Assembly: GCA_003096535.1 (NCBI GenBank)
Contig: QEKJ01000001.1
Coordinates: 496,001 to 560,000 of the forward strand
Source: Agathobaculum butyriciproducens
Lineage (GTDB): Bacteria; Bacillota; Clostridia; Oscillospirales; Butyricicoccaceae
DNA length: 64,000 nucleotides
Direction of reading: 5' to 3'
Part shown: positions 42,736-50,257 of the stretch, piece by piece
How positions within the stretch are numbered: the first letter of the stretch is position 1
Layout of the letters: each line of letters opens with the position of its first letter
Position numbers and translations under genes: made by a program
Notes under the pieces: generated by a model
Told to the model about the DNA's origin: nothing
What the model saw: the letters and a program-made list of their open reading frames with translations, nothing else
The model's database searches: none

Positions 42736-43746
42736 ATGAAAGTAGGTATTATCGGTGCGGGTCGTATCGGTAAGGTACATGCGAAGAATATTTCCATGTT
42801 CGTACCGGAGATGGAGATCAAGACCATCGCTGACCCGTTTATGAATGAGCAGACCGAGGCTTTTGCCAAGTCCTGCGGCATTCCGAACACCACCAAGGAC
42901 GCAAACGACATTCTGAACGATCCCGAGATCGATGCAGTTCTGATTTGCTCCTCTACCGACACCCATTCCAAGTACATCATCGAGGCTGCTCACGCAGGCA
43001 AGAACATCTTCTGCGAGAAGCCGATCGATTATGATCTGGAGAAGGTTCACGCTGCCATCAACGCGGCCAAGGAAGCCGGCGTTAAGCTGCAGATCGGTTT
43101 CTGCCGCCGCTTCGACCACAACCACCGCGCAGTTTACGACATGGTTCGTGACGGCAAGGTCGGCAAGGTCAACATCATCAAGATTTCCTCCCGCGATCCG
43201 GAGCCGCCTCCGGTATCCTATGTTAAGGTTTCCGGCGGTATCTTCTACGATATGATGATCCACGACTTCGATATGGCCCGCTTCCTCGCAGGCAGCGAAG
43301 TTACCGAGGTAAATGCAGTTGGTTCCGTTCTGGTCGATCCGGGCATCGGTGAGGCCGGCGACGTTGATACCGCGCTCGTTACCCTCAAGTTCGCAAACGG
43401 CGCGATCGGCGTGATCGACAACAGCCGCAAGGCAGTTTACGGTTACGACCAGCGCGTTGAGGTATTCGGCTCCGAAGGCTGTGCCGAGGACCAGAACGAC
43501 ACCCCGAACACCGCTGTTCTGTCCACCGCAGACGGCGCTGTACACGGCGTAGCCTACAAGGTAATGTGGGACCGCTACACCGGCGCATTCGTTGCCGAGA
43601 TGCAGGCGTTCGCAGATGCCGTTATCAATGACAAGGAGACTCCGGTTACCGGCGAGGACGGTCTGTATCCGGTACTGATGGCAGCTGCTGCTACCAAGTC
43701 TCTGCACGAGGGCCGTCCGGTCAAGATCTCCGAGATCGAGGCTTAA
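42736..43746 (+). CDS. iolG: Inositol 2-dehydrogenase
   Basis: A 336-residue Gfo/Idh/MocA enzyme that oxidises myo-inositol to scyllo-inosose with NAD+. Rossmann motif GIIGAGRIGKVHAKNI (4-19), catalytic Lys in FCEKPIDYD (about 94-102), FDHNHRAVYD and the IolG-typical IHDFDMARFLAGSEVTEV (Asp and His of the active site, about 175-192), with DVDTALVTLKFANGAIGVIDNSRKAVYGYDQRVEVFGSEG. AAGGAGG lies 8 bases before the ATG. Neighbouring SSS symporter and isomerase suggest uptake and oxidation of inositol, but iolE, iolD, iolC and iolB are not here. Confidence 0.92.
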   Translation: MKVGIIGAGRIGKVHAKNISMFVPEMEIKTIADPFMNEQTEAFAKSCGIPNTTKDANDILNDPEIDAVLICSSTDTHSKYIIEAAHAGKNIFCEKPIDYDLEKVHAAINAAKEAGVKLQIGFCRRFDHNHRAVYDMVRDGKVGKVNIIKISSRDPEPPPVSYVKVSGGIFYDMMIHDFDMARFLAGSEVTEVNAVGSVLVDPGIGEAGDVDTALVTLKFANGAIGVIDNSRKAVYGYDQRVEVFGSEGCAEDQNDTPNTAVLSTADGAVHGVAYKVMWDRYTGAFVAEMQAFADAVINDKETPVTGEDGLYPVLMAAAATKSLHEGRPVKISEIEA

Positions 43747-43792
43747 TCACAACTTAATTTTCACACCACGCACACAGTCTAAGCAATGTGCT

Positions 43793-43827
43793 AAAACCGT
43801 TGGTGCGCTATGCACCAACGGTTTTTC
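43793..43827 (+). terminator. Terminator between iolG and the SSS symporter
   Basis: AAAACCGTTGGTGC pairs perfectly with GCACCAACGGTTTT over a 5-base loop, followed by TTCT. Confidence 0.85.
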
Positions 43828-43870
43828 TATGCAAATTTGAGGGAGTTAGAACAGAGAAAATGTTATTCAC

Positions 43871-45520
43871 TTGCGTAACCTTTGTATTTTTACGATTTTA
43901 GTTGCGGTCATCTCCTATGTTAAGACCAAGGGCGATGACCAGACCACCGCTGACGGCTACTTTCTGGCAGGCCGCGGTCTGCCGGGTGTCGTTATCGCAG
44001 GCTCGCTGCTGCTGACCAACCTTTCTGCAGAGCAGCTTGTCGGCACAAACGGCCAGACCTGGGCGATTGGCATGAGTCCAATGGCGTTCGAAGTAATGGC
44101 GGCCACCGCACTCATCGTGCTGGCGCTGTTCGCCGCACCGCGCTACCTGAAGAGCGGCATCACCACCATCCCGCAGCTGCTCGGCGAGCGCTACGACCGA
44201 CCCACCAAGCTGTGGTTCTCCATCGCTTACATTATTCTGTATCTGTTCGTGCAGATCCCGGTAATCCTTTACTCCGGTTCGCTGGTGTTTGAAAACATTT
44301 TCAATCTGTCCGGTATCCTCGGCATTACCAAGTTCCAGTCCATCGTTATCCTGTGTATCCTTATCACTATCATCGGCTCGATTTACGCTATCTTCGGCGG
44401 TCTGAAGGCTGTTGCAGTATCGGATACCATCAACGGCGTGGGCCTGCTGATCGGCGGTCTGATGATCCCGTTCCTGGCACTCAACGTGCTCGGTCATGCC
44501 TCCGGCAGCGAGAGCAGCGTGGCCATCATGGACGGCGTGCGCTACCTCGTTCGCAACCACGCCGATATGCTCAACTCTATCGCTCCGGCGCAGAGTGAAG
44601 CACCGGCCGTTCCGTGGCCGACCGTGTTCCTCGGTCTGGTATTCCTCGGCTTCCAGTCGTGGTGTACCCACCAGTCGTTCATCCAGCGCGTACTCGCCGC
44701 TGAAAACCTCAAGGAAGCACAGAAGGGCGCACTCTACTGCGCGTTCCTGAAAATCCTTGGCTTTATGTTCCTCGCTCTGCCGGGTGTTATCGCTTACGCG
44801 ATCTTCAACATCGAGGGCACGCAGGTTTCCATGATGGACGATGCCTACCCGGCACTCATCACCCGCGTTGTACCGCAGCCAATCATGGGCTTCTTCGCCG
44901 CTGTTATGTTCGGCGCGATCCTGTCCTCGTTCAACTCGGTTCTCAACTCGGTCAACACCATGTTCACCATGGATATCTACAAGGAATTCATCAACAAGAA
45001 TGCAAGCGAGAGCAAGCTGGTTTCGGTCGGCAAGAACATCGGCATCGTGTTCGCCATCTTCTCCGTGATCGTCGGTCCGATGGTTTACTTCTTCCCTGCC
45101 GGTCTCAAGACCTTCCTCGACTCGTTCGTTATGCTGGTTGGCCTGCCGGTTCTGTCCGGCGTATTCGGCGGCTTCTTCTTCAACTGCCTGCCCAAGTACA
45201 GCGCCCGCTTCATCATGGTGTTCCACATCATCTGCTACGGCGGTTTCATGCTCCTGTCCCCGAGCTACTCGCTGTTCGGCGGCAATGAGGGCAGCATCCA
45301 CTACCTGTACGCCGTATCTATCCTGTGGCCGCTCGAGATGCTCATCATGTACCTCATGCACCGCCGCAACAAGAGCAAGGGCGCTGAGGTTTGGGTGCAG
45401 CAGGATGTCGGCGCGGTAGACCTGACCCCGTGGAAGTACAGCAAGCTGGTCAGCGTGATCGTTATCGTGTGCGTGCTGCTGGTTTATCTGGCATTCTCTC
45501 CGCTCGGCATCGGAGCATAA
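43871..45520 (+). CDS. Sodium:solute symporter (SSS/SLC5 family), possibly frameshifted at its N-terminus
   Basis: About 549 residues and 13-14 helices. DGYFLAGRGLPGVVIAGSLLLTNLSAEQLVGTNGQ (about 28-62) is the SSS signature region; the GALYCAFLKILGFMFLALPGVIAYAI and NSVLNSVNTMFTMDIYKEFI stretches are typical of the SGLT/inositol branch. It would import a sugar or inositol with Na+. From a TTG at 43871 the frame has no clear ribosome site. An ATG at 43860 opens MLFTCVTFVF in another frame, and one more T in the T5 run at 43887-43891 would join it perfectly to FTILVAVISYVKTK. Family identity is sure, the start is not. Confidence 0.85.
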   Translation: MRNLCIFTILVAVISYVKTKGDDQTTADGYFLAGRGLPGVVIAGSLLLTNLSAEQLVGTNGQTWAIGMSPMAFEVMAATALIVLALFAAPRYLKSGITTIPQLLGERYDRPTKLWFSIAYIILYLFVQIPVILYSGSLVFENIFNLSGILGITKFQSIVILCILITIIGSIYAIFGGLKAVAVSDTINGVGLLIGGLMIPFLALNVLGHASGSESSVAIMDGVRYLVRNHADMLNSIAPAQSEAPAVPWPTVFLGLVFLGFQSWCTHQSFIQRVLAAENLKEAQKGALYCAFLKILGFMFLALPGVIAYAIFNIEGTQVSMMDDAYPALITRVVPQPIMGFFAAVMFGAILSSFNSVLNSVNTMFTMDIYKEFINKNASESKLVSVGKNIGIVFAIFSVIVGPMVYFFPAGLKTFLDSFVMLVGLPVLSGVFGGFFFNCLPKYSARFIMVFHIICYGGFMLLSPSYSLFGGNEGSIHYLYAVSILWPLEMLIMYLMHRRNKSKGAEVWVQQDVGAVDLTPWKYSKLVSVIVIVCVLLVYLAFSPLGIGA

Positions 45521-45617
45521 TTTTGGGAAAACAGCGTTGCATATCCGCTGCGCTTGATGTATCATCAATTTACAAGAGTAAGACAACCGAAACAAGAAAA
45601 TTTGGAGGTAATTTATT

Positions 45618-46406
45618 ATGGCACTGAGAAAATGCGCTTGCATCGATACCCTTTACACCGAGCTGGACTGGCTCGACCGTTTCCAGGCTGCAAAGAACGA
45701 CGGCTTTGAGGCCGTAGAGTTCTGGGACTGGCGCATCCGCGATCTGGATGCGACCCGCGAGGCTGCTGAAAAGGCCGGCATTGCAATTTCCGGCTTCAAC
45801 GGCGACGCGGATTACTCGCTCGTAGACCCGACCCACAAGCAGAAGTATCTGGACTACCTGAAGGAGTCCATCGCAGCGGCTAAGAAGGTTGGCGCAGCCA
45901 GCGTTACCATCCACTCCAACGCACTGGGTGACGGCGGCATTGTAGTAAACCACTACGACAACCTGTCCCACACCGTAAAGCTGTGCTCGATGTACGACAC
46001 GCTGCTCGCCTGCGCTGAGCTGGCCGAGAAGGAAGAGATCAACCTCAACCTCGAGGCGCTGAACATCACCACCGACCACGTCGGCAACTTCCTCGCTACC
46101 ACCCAGATGGGCGCTGAAATCGTTCGTCTGATCGGCTCTCCGCGTCTCAAGCTGCTGTATGATGTATACCACATGCAGATCAACGAGGGCTGCATCTGCG
46201 ATACCATCTCCAACTACGGCGATACGTTCGGCCACATCCACGTTGCTGATGCTCCGGGCCGTCATGAGCCGGGCACTGGTGAGATCAACTATAAGAAGGT
46301 TATCCGTCACCTCGAGGAGTGCGGCTACACCGGCCGTGTCGGCTATGAGCTGTTCCCGCTGACCGATACCGCAACCGCCGTTAAGGCCATCATGGAAAAC
46401 GCCTAA
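45618..46406 (+). CDS. Hydroxypyruvate isomerase-like TIM-barrel sugar isomerase/epimerase
   Basis: A 262-residue xylose-isomerase-like TIM barrel (AP endonuclease family 2). Metal-site marks are NLEALN (Glu, about 143-148), LLYDVYHMQI (Asp and His, about 176-185), HIHVADAPGRHEPGTGEINY (His, about 211-230) and GYELFP (Glu). The RHEPGTGEINY block is characteristic of Hyi. GGAGG is 10 bases before the ATG. Following iolG and a symporter, it may isomerise an inosose or keto-sugar rather than hydroxypyruvate; that is inference. Confidence 0.87.
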   Translation: MALRKCACIDTLYTELDWLDRFQAAKNDGFEAVEFWDWRIRDLDATREAAEKAGIAISGFNGDADYSLVDPTHKQKYLDYLKESIAAAKKVGAASVTIHSNALGDGGIVVNHYDNLSHTVKLCSMYDTLLACAELAEKEEINLNLEALNITTDHVGNFLATTQMGAEIVRLIGSPRLKLLYDVYHMQINEGCICDTISNYGDTFGHIHVADAPGRHEPGTGEINYKKVIRHLEECGYTGRVGYELFPLTDTATAVKAIMENA

Positions 46407-46419
46407 ATCTCTCTTTCTT

Positions 46420-46452
46420 TCAAGTCCCTGTGCTGTATGGTACAGGGACTTC
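46420..46452 (+). terminator. Terminator after the isomerase gene
   Basis: AAGTCCCTGTGC pairs with GTACAGGGACTT (one mismatch near the loop), followed by CTGTT. Confidence 0.7.
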
Positions 46453-46522
46453 TGTTATGCTATGAGGCAGGCATATCGAACCTGCAAATCAAAATCTTCA
46501 ACCGCATCCTGCATTTCCATGC

Positions 46523-46528
46523 TATAAT
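46523..46528 (+). promoter_or_regulatory. -10 box of the yjdF transcript
   Basis: TATAAT about 145 bases before the yjdF ATG; the -35 box is poor. It places the long structured leader inside the transcript. Confidence 0.55.
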
Positions 46529-46535
46529 AAAACTG

Positions 46536-46671
46536 CAAAGATAAAAACGCAACGTGCACTCCGTGCACCAGAGCCGGTAGGTAGCCCGGCCGTCCTGCTT
46601 TTGCAGGGTAAGTAACCTGCCCCTCCGGGTTGTCCATTCTTTGTTCATTTATTTTTCAGGAGGGAAAAACA
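46536..46671 (+). promoter_or_regulatory. yjdF-type riboswitch leader
   Basis: The about 135-base leader contains ATAAAAACGCAACG, a GTGCACTCCGTGCAC hairpin, GGTAGGTAGCCCGG, a CCTGC/GCAGG stem and CCTCCGGG, then AGGAGGG at the ribosome site. Position before a YjdF-family gene and the multi-stem layout fit the yjdF motif RNA, which senses aza-aromatic compounds and controls translation. Assignment rests on context and remembered consensus; a covariance model was not run. Confidence 0.7.
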
Positions 46672-47088
46672 ATGGACAAAGTAATTGGCAGACTGACCGT
46701 ATTTTTTGAGGACCCGTTCTGGGTCGGTGTATTCGAGCGGATCGAAAACGGCAGGTTATTCGCGGCAAAGGTAACCTTCGGCGCAGAGCCGAAGGAGCCG
46801 GAGCTGCTGATTTACCTGCTGCGGCACTACTACCGATTGCAATTCAGTCCGGCTGTTGAGACTGCCGTAAAGCCTGCACACCGCAATCCCAAACGGGCAC
46901 AGCGGGAAGCCGGACGGCAGACCGCGCAAGTCGGCATCGGCACCAAATCGCAGCAGGCGCTGCAGCTCCAGCAGGAGCAGAATAAGCAAGTGCGCAAGCG
47001 CCGGAGCCGTGCGCGCAAACAGACCGATGCCAAACGGCTTTATGCACTCAAACAGCAGCAAAAACGCGAAAAGCACAAAGGACATTAG
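46672..47088 (+). CDS. yjdF: YjdF family protein (DUF2992)
   Basis: A 138-residue protein. The N-terminal half MDKVIGRLTVFFEDPFWVGVFERIENGRLFAAKVTFGAEPKEPELLIYLL is the DUF2992 signature; the C-terminal half is strongly basic, rich in Gln, Lys and Arg, with KRAQREAGRQ and RKRRSRARKQTDAKRLYALKQQQKREKHKGH. Function unknown; it may bind nucleic acid by its basic tail. AGGAGGG lies 6-7 bases before the ATG. It is probably switched by the leader RNA upstream. Confidence 0.9.
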   Translation: MDKVIGRLTVFFEDPFWVGVFERIENGRLFAAKVTFGAEPKEPELLIYLLRHYYRLQFSPAVETAVKPAHRNPKRAQREAGRQTAQVGIGTKSQQALQLQQEQNKQVRKRRSRARKQTDAKRLYALKQQQKREKHKGH

Positions 47089-47104
47089 TCCTTTGTGCTT
47101 TTCT
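47069..47104. terminator. Convergent terminator between yjdF and yeiH
   Basis: AAAAGCACAAAGGAC pairs perfectly with GTCCTTTGTGCTTTT over ATTA, followed by CTTTTC. It overlaps the yjdF stop. Confidence 0.85.
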
Positions 47105-47110
47105 TTTCGC

Positions 47111-48136
47111 TTAGAGGAACCCGAGCAAGTGCTGCATCGCGATGCTGACGCACGCGATAGCGACCCAGCAGCAGAATCCCATGAAAATCGGCTTGCCGCC
47201 GGTCTTGACCAGCTTTACGATATTGGTATTCATGCCGATAGCCGCCATCGCCATAACGATAAAGAACTTGGACAGCGTCTTGAGCGGCGTAAACACGCCT
47301 GCCGGTACGCCGACCGTGGTGCACACCGTGGTGATGATGGACGCGAGCACGAAGTACAGGATAAACATCGGGAACGCGCGCTTGAGCGAGAAGGCTTCGC
47401 CGCCCTGGCTCTGCTCGGTCTTGGCCTTGTGGGTGCGCCACAGCGCCAGTACGAGCGTGATCGGGATGATCGCCAGCGTGCGCGTCAGCTTGACGATAGT
47501 AGCGATTTCCAGCGTATTGCTGCCGTGGATGCCGTCCCACGCGGAAGCGGCTGCCGTTACGGACGAGGTATCGTTGACCGCCGTGCCCGCAAACAGACCG
47601 AAGCCGTGGTCAGTCATGCCGAGCATGCCGCCGAGCGTCGGGAAGGTCAGCGCCGCGATGACGTTGAACAGAAAAATAACCGAAATCGCCTGCGCGATCT
47701 CCTCATCGTCCGCGCCGATAACCGGAGCGGTTGCCGCGATCGCTGAGCCGCCGCAGATGGACGAGCCGACACCGACCAGCGTCGAGATGTTCGACGGCAC
47801 CTTCATCGCCTTGCACAGCACGAACGACACGATGAGCGAGGTGCTGATGGTCGAAACGATGATCGGCAGCGACTGTGCGCCGACCTTTGCAATCTCGGAC
47901 AGGTTAAGACCGAAGCCGAGCAGGATAACCGCGTACTGCAGCACCTTTTTCGATGTAAAACCGATGCCCGGCTGCACCTTGGTCTTGTTCTTCCAGAACA
48001 GCGTGAGCACCATGCCGATCAGGATGGAGAATACCGGTCCGCCGACAACCGGCACCGCCTGTCCCAGCAGCCACGCCGGAATCGCAATGCACAGGCACAG
48101 CAGCATTCCGGCGCCGTTTTTCTTGATAAAATCCAT
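47111..48136 (-). CDS. YeiH/YadS-like putative sulfate exporter (UPF0324)
   Basis: A 341-residue membrane protein with about ten helices. Typical stretches are [58 protein letters not shown] (the most conserved patch, about 120-139) and [18 protein letters not shown]. Homologues are annotated as sulfate or sulfite exporters, sometimes linked to cysteine or taurine degradation. No sulfur gene is adjacent, so the substrate is open. Confidence 0.87.
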   Translation of the reverse strand: MDFIKKNGAGMLLCLCIAIPAWLLGQAVPVVGGPVFSILIGMVLTLFWKNKTKVQPGIGFTSKKVLQYAVILLGFGLNLSEIAKVGAQSLPIIVSTISTSLIVSFVLCKAMKVPSNISTLVGVGSSICGGSAIAATAPVIGADDEEIAQAISVIFLFNVIAALTFPTLGGMLGMTDHGFGLFAGTAVNDTSSVTAAASAWDGIHGSNTLEIATIVKLTRTLAIIPITLVLALWRTHKAKTEQSQGGEAFSLKRAFPMFILYFVLASIITTVCTTVGVPAGVFTPLKTLSKFFIVMAMAAIGMNTNIVKLVKTGGKPIFMGFCCWVAIACVSIAMQHLLGFL

Positions 48137-48222
48137 TGTTTTACCCCCTTATTAAACCGAATATTAGTATACACTATTCCTGCCAGTCAGTTCAATACTC
48201 AGTTCGTGCAGAGGGAAAAAGA

Positions 48223-48253
48223 AATCAGCCTGCAGGCTCTTTGCAGGCTGATT
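48223..48253 (-). terminator. Terminator after the PNPOx-like gene
   Basis: AATCAGCCTGCA pairs perfectly with TGCAGGCTGATT; on the minus strand TTCTTTTTC follows. Confidence 0.8.
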
Positions 48254-48261
48254 GGGACTGT

Positions 48262-48657
48262 TTAGAACTGATACGGCGGATTTCCGGAGAAATCAGCGAT
48301 ACTGCCGTGTGCATCCTCGAGATAGAACACCTCAAAGATCGGGTTGGTCGCCTCGCCGTACTGGCTCTTGACGATCGGGTTCTGGATGCACATCTCCTTG
48401 GCAGCCATGTTGTTCTCGAAAACAGCCTTGCCGTGCAGGCGAATCCATGCGTACTCCGGGCTGGAAACCGAGATTTCGATCTCCGGATTGCTCCGCATGT
48501 CCTTGTAAACGTCCTTAGTGTTGTTCGTGCAGAACCACAGCTTGCCGTCCATCTCGCCCGAGAACATGAACGGACGGCACTTTGCCTTACCGTCACGGCC
48601 TACGGTTGCCAGATACTGTACCGGATTTGCCTGCAGAAATTCTACGACCTTGCTCAT
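48262..48657 (-). CDS. Pyridoxamine 5'-phosphate oxidase-like flavoprotein
   Basis: A 131-residue split-barrel FMN protein. MSKVVEFLQANPVQYLATVGRDGKAKCRPFMF is the standard N-terminal strand pair of this superfamily, and WFCTNNTKDVYKDMRSNPEIEIS contacts flavin. It is too short and lacks C-terminal residues of true PdxH; such proteins act as flavin reductases or nitroreductase-like enzymes. GGAGG is 9 bases before the ATG; longer in-frame starts have no ribosome site. It is divergent from an HxlR regulator, its probable controller. Confidence 0.87.
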   Translation of the reverse strand: MSKVVEFLQANPVQYLATVGRDGKAKCRPFMFSGEMDGKLWFCTNNTKDVYKDMRSNPEIEISVSSPEYAWIRLHGKAVFENNMAAKEMCIQNPIVKSQYGEATNPIFEVFYLEDAHGSIADFSGNPPYQF

Positions 48658-48831
48658 GATAAATACCTCCATGAAAATTTTATTTTCTTTTTCTATATTG
48701 GGATTGCTTTTCCCTTTCGGTGATTCTATAATAAAGCCGTAGTGACAATCTGTAAAGTAAGCACAATATTGTGGTGTAGTTACCCAAAAGATACTATTGG
48801 CGTAAATCGCGTTAACAAGGAGGTTTTTCTC

Positions 48832-49173
48832 ATGGAACTGACCGAATCGACCGCAAAACAGGAGCTGCCCGCCTGCCCTGTCGAGACCACACTGACGCTC
48901 ATCAGCGATAAATGGAAGGTGCTCATCCTGCGTGACCTGATGAACGGCACCCTGCGTTTCGGCGAACTGAAAAAGTCCATCGGGCACGTCACGCAGAAGG
49001 TTCTGACCGCACAGCTGCGCCAGATGGAGGCCAGCGGTCTGCTGACGCGCAAGGTCTATGCCGAGGTGCCGCCGCGTGTGGAATACACGCTGACCGAACT
49101 CGGGTACAGCCTGAAACCCGTGATGGACGCCCTGTGGAAATGGGGAGAAAATTATCAGGCACAGTGCCGTTAA
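48832..49173 (+). CDS. HxlR family transcriptional regulator
   Basis: A 113-residue winged-helix regulator: CPVETTLTLISDKWKVLILRDLMNGTLRFGELKKSIGHVTQKVLTAQLRQMEASGLLTRKVYAEVPPRVEYTLTELG is the full HxlR domain (about 15-95). The N-terminal Cys 15 may be a redox or electrophile sensor, as in YodB/HypR, though this is inference. AAGGAGG is 9 bases before the ATG. It controls, most likely, the divergent flavoprotein through the 174-bp shared region. Confidence 0.92.
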   Translation: MELTESTAKQELPACPVETTLTLISDKWKVLILRDLMNGTLRFGELKKSIGHVTQKVLTAQLRQMEASGLLTRKVYAEVPPRVEYTLTELGYSLKPVMDALWKWGENYQAQCR

Positions 49174-49215
49174 TCCGGCTTTCTATCCGTAAAAACAACT
49201 TTCAGGAGGAAAATC

Positions 49216-50124
49216 ATGCCTCATATTTTAATGATCGCCACCGGCGGCACGATTGCATGCTGTGAGACCGTACACGGTCTTTCCCCCGCTCTGGACAGCG
49301 CCGCGCTGCTCGGCGCACTGCCCGAACTGTCTGCGCTGTGCACAGTTGAAACGCTCGATCTCATGCAGCTGGACTCGACCGACGTAACCGCCGCCGACCG
49401 TCAGCGCATGGCACAGGCGGTCTGGCAAAACCGTGAGAAATTCGACGGCTTTGTGCTCACGCACGGCACGGATACGCTTGCGTACACCGCCGCGCTGCTC
49501 ACCCACCTGCTGCCGCATTTCGATAAGCCGCTCGTGCTGACCGGCTCCATGCTGCCGATGGGCGTGCCGGACTCGGATGCGCCGCGCAATCTGCTGGATG
49601 CGTTCCGCACTGCGGCAGACGGACGCGCAGGCGTGTACGCCGTGATGAACGGTCAAATTCTGCACGGCAGCCATGTTTTCAAGCAGCATTCGACTGAGAT
49701 TGACGCATTTCTCTCGGCAAATGCCGCACCGGCAGGCGAAATCCGTGAGAGTGAAGTACACTGGAACACACCTGCGTCTGTCTCCTCCGGTGAACCGAAA
49801 CTTGTAGAACAAATCGACACCCACATTCTTCCGGTGCGCCTGTCCCCCGATCTCGACCCGTCATTCTTCTCCGTGCTGCTCGGCTACCCCAAGGTCGTAC
49901 TCGAAGCCTTCGGTGCAGGCGGCGTACCCGCCCGTCTGGAATCCGCCGTGCGCGACCTGATCCAAAGCGGTACGCGCGTGTATATCACCACACAGTGCCC
50001 GGAAGGCGGTGTGCACCTGCACAAATACGAGGTCGGACGCCGTGCCGAAGCACTCGGTGCGATTTCTCTCGGCAGCCGTACCTTCGAGGACGCGCTCGGC
50101 GCACTCATGTGCGGTGAATTGTAA
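49216..50124 (+). CDS. ansA: L-asparaginase (type I-like)
   Basis: A 302-residue enzyme that hydrolyses asparagine to aspartate. ATGGTIA (Thr 12) and LTHGTDT (Thr 85, Asp 86) are the two catalytic motifs; SMLPMGVPDSDAPRNLLDAF follows. No signal peptide, so cytoplasmic. It is slightly shorter than the usual 320-340 residues. CAGGAGG precedes the ATG. It lies 42 bp after hxlR and could be co-transcribed. Confidence 0.9.
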   Translation: MPHILMIATGGTIACCETVHGLSPALDSAALLGALPELSALCTVETLDLMQLDSTDVTAADRQRMAQAVWQNREKFDGFVLTHGTDTLAYTAALLTHLLPHFDKPLVLTGSMLPMGVPDSDAPRNLLDAFRTAADGRAGVYAVMNGQILHGSHVFKQHSTEIDAFLSANAAPAGEIRESEVHWNTPASVSSGEPKLVEQIDTHILPVRLSPDLDPSFFSVLLGYPKVVLEAFGAGGVPARLESAVRDLIQSGTRVYITTQCPEGGVHLHKYEVGRRAEALGAISLGSRTFEDALGALMCGEL

Positions 50125-50220
50125 GATATTCTGCCCGCAAAGTACAATAAAGTCAGAATATCCAGCCGTATAGAAGGACTTCGCCTGTCCAACGGGGCAG
50201 CCTGTCCGAAATCACACAAA

Positions 50221-50257
50221 AATCCCGCCTTCTCACGCGAGAAAGCGGGATTTTTCT
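50221..50257. terminator. Convergent terminator between ansA and jetC
   Basis: AAATCCCGC pairs with GCGGGATTT, with an inner TTCTC/GAGAA pair, followed by TTCTTT. It ends directly at the jetC stop on the minus strand. Confidence 0.8.
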
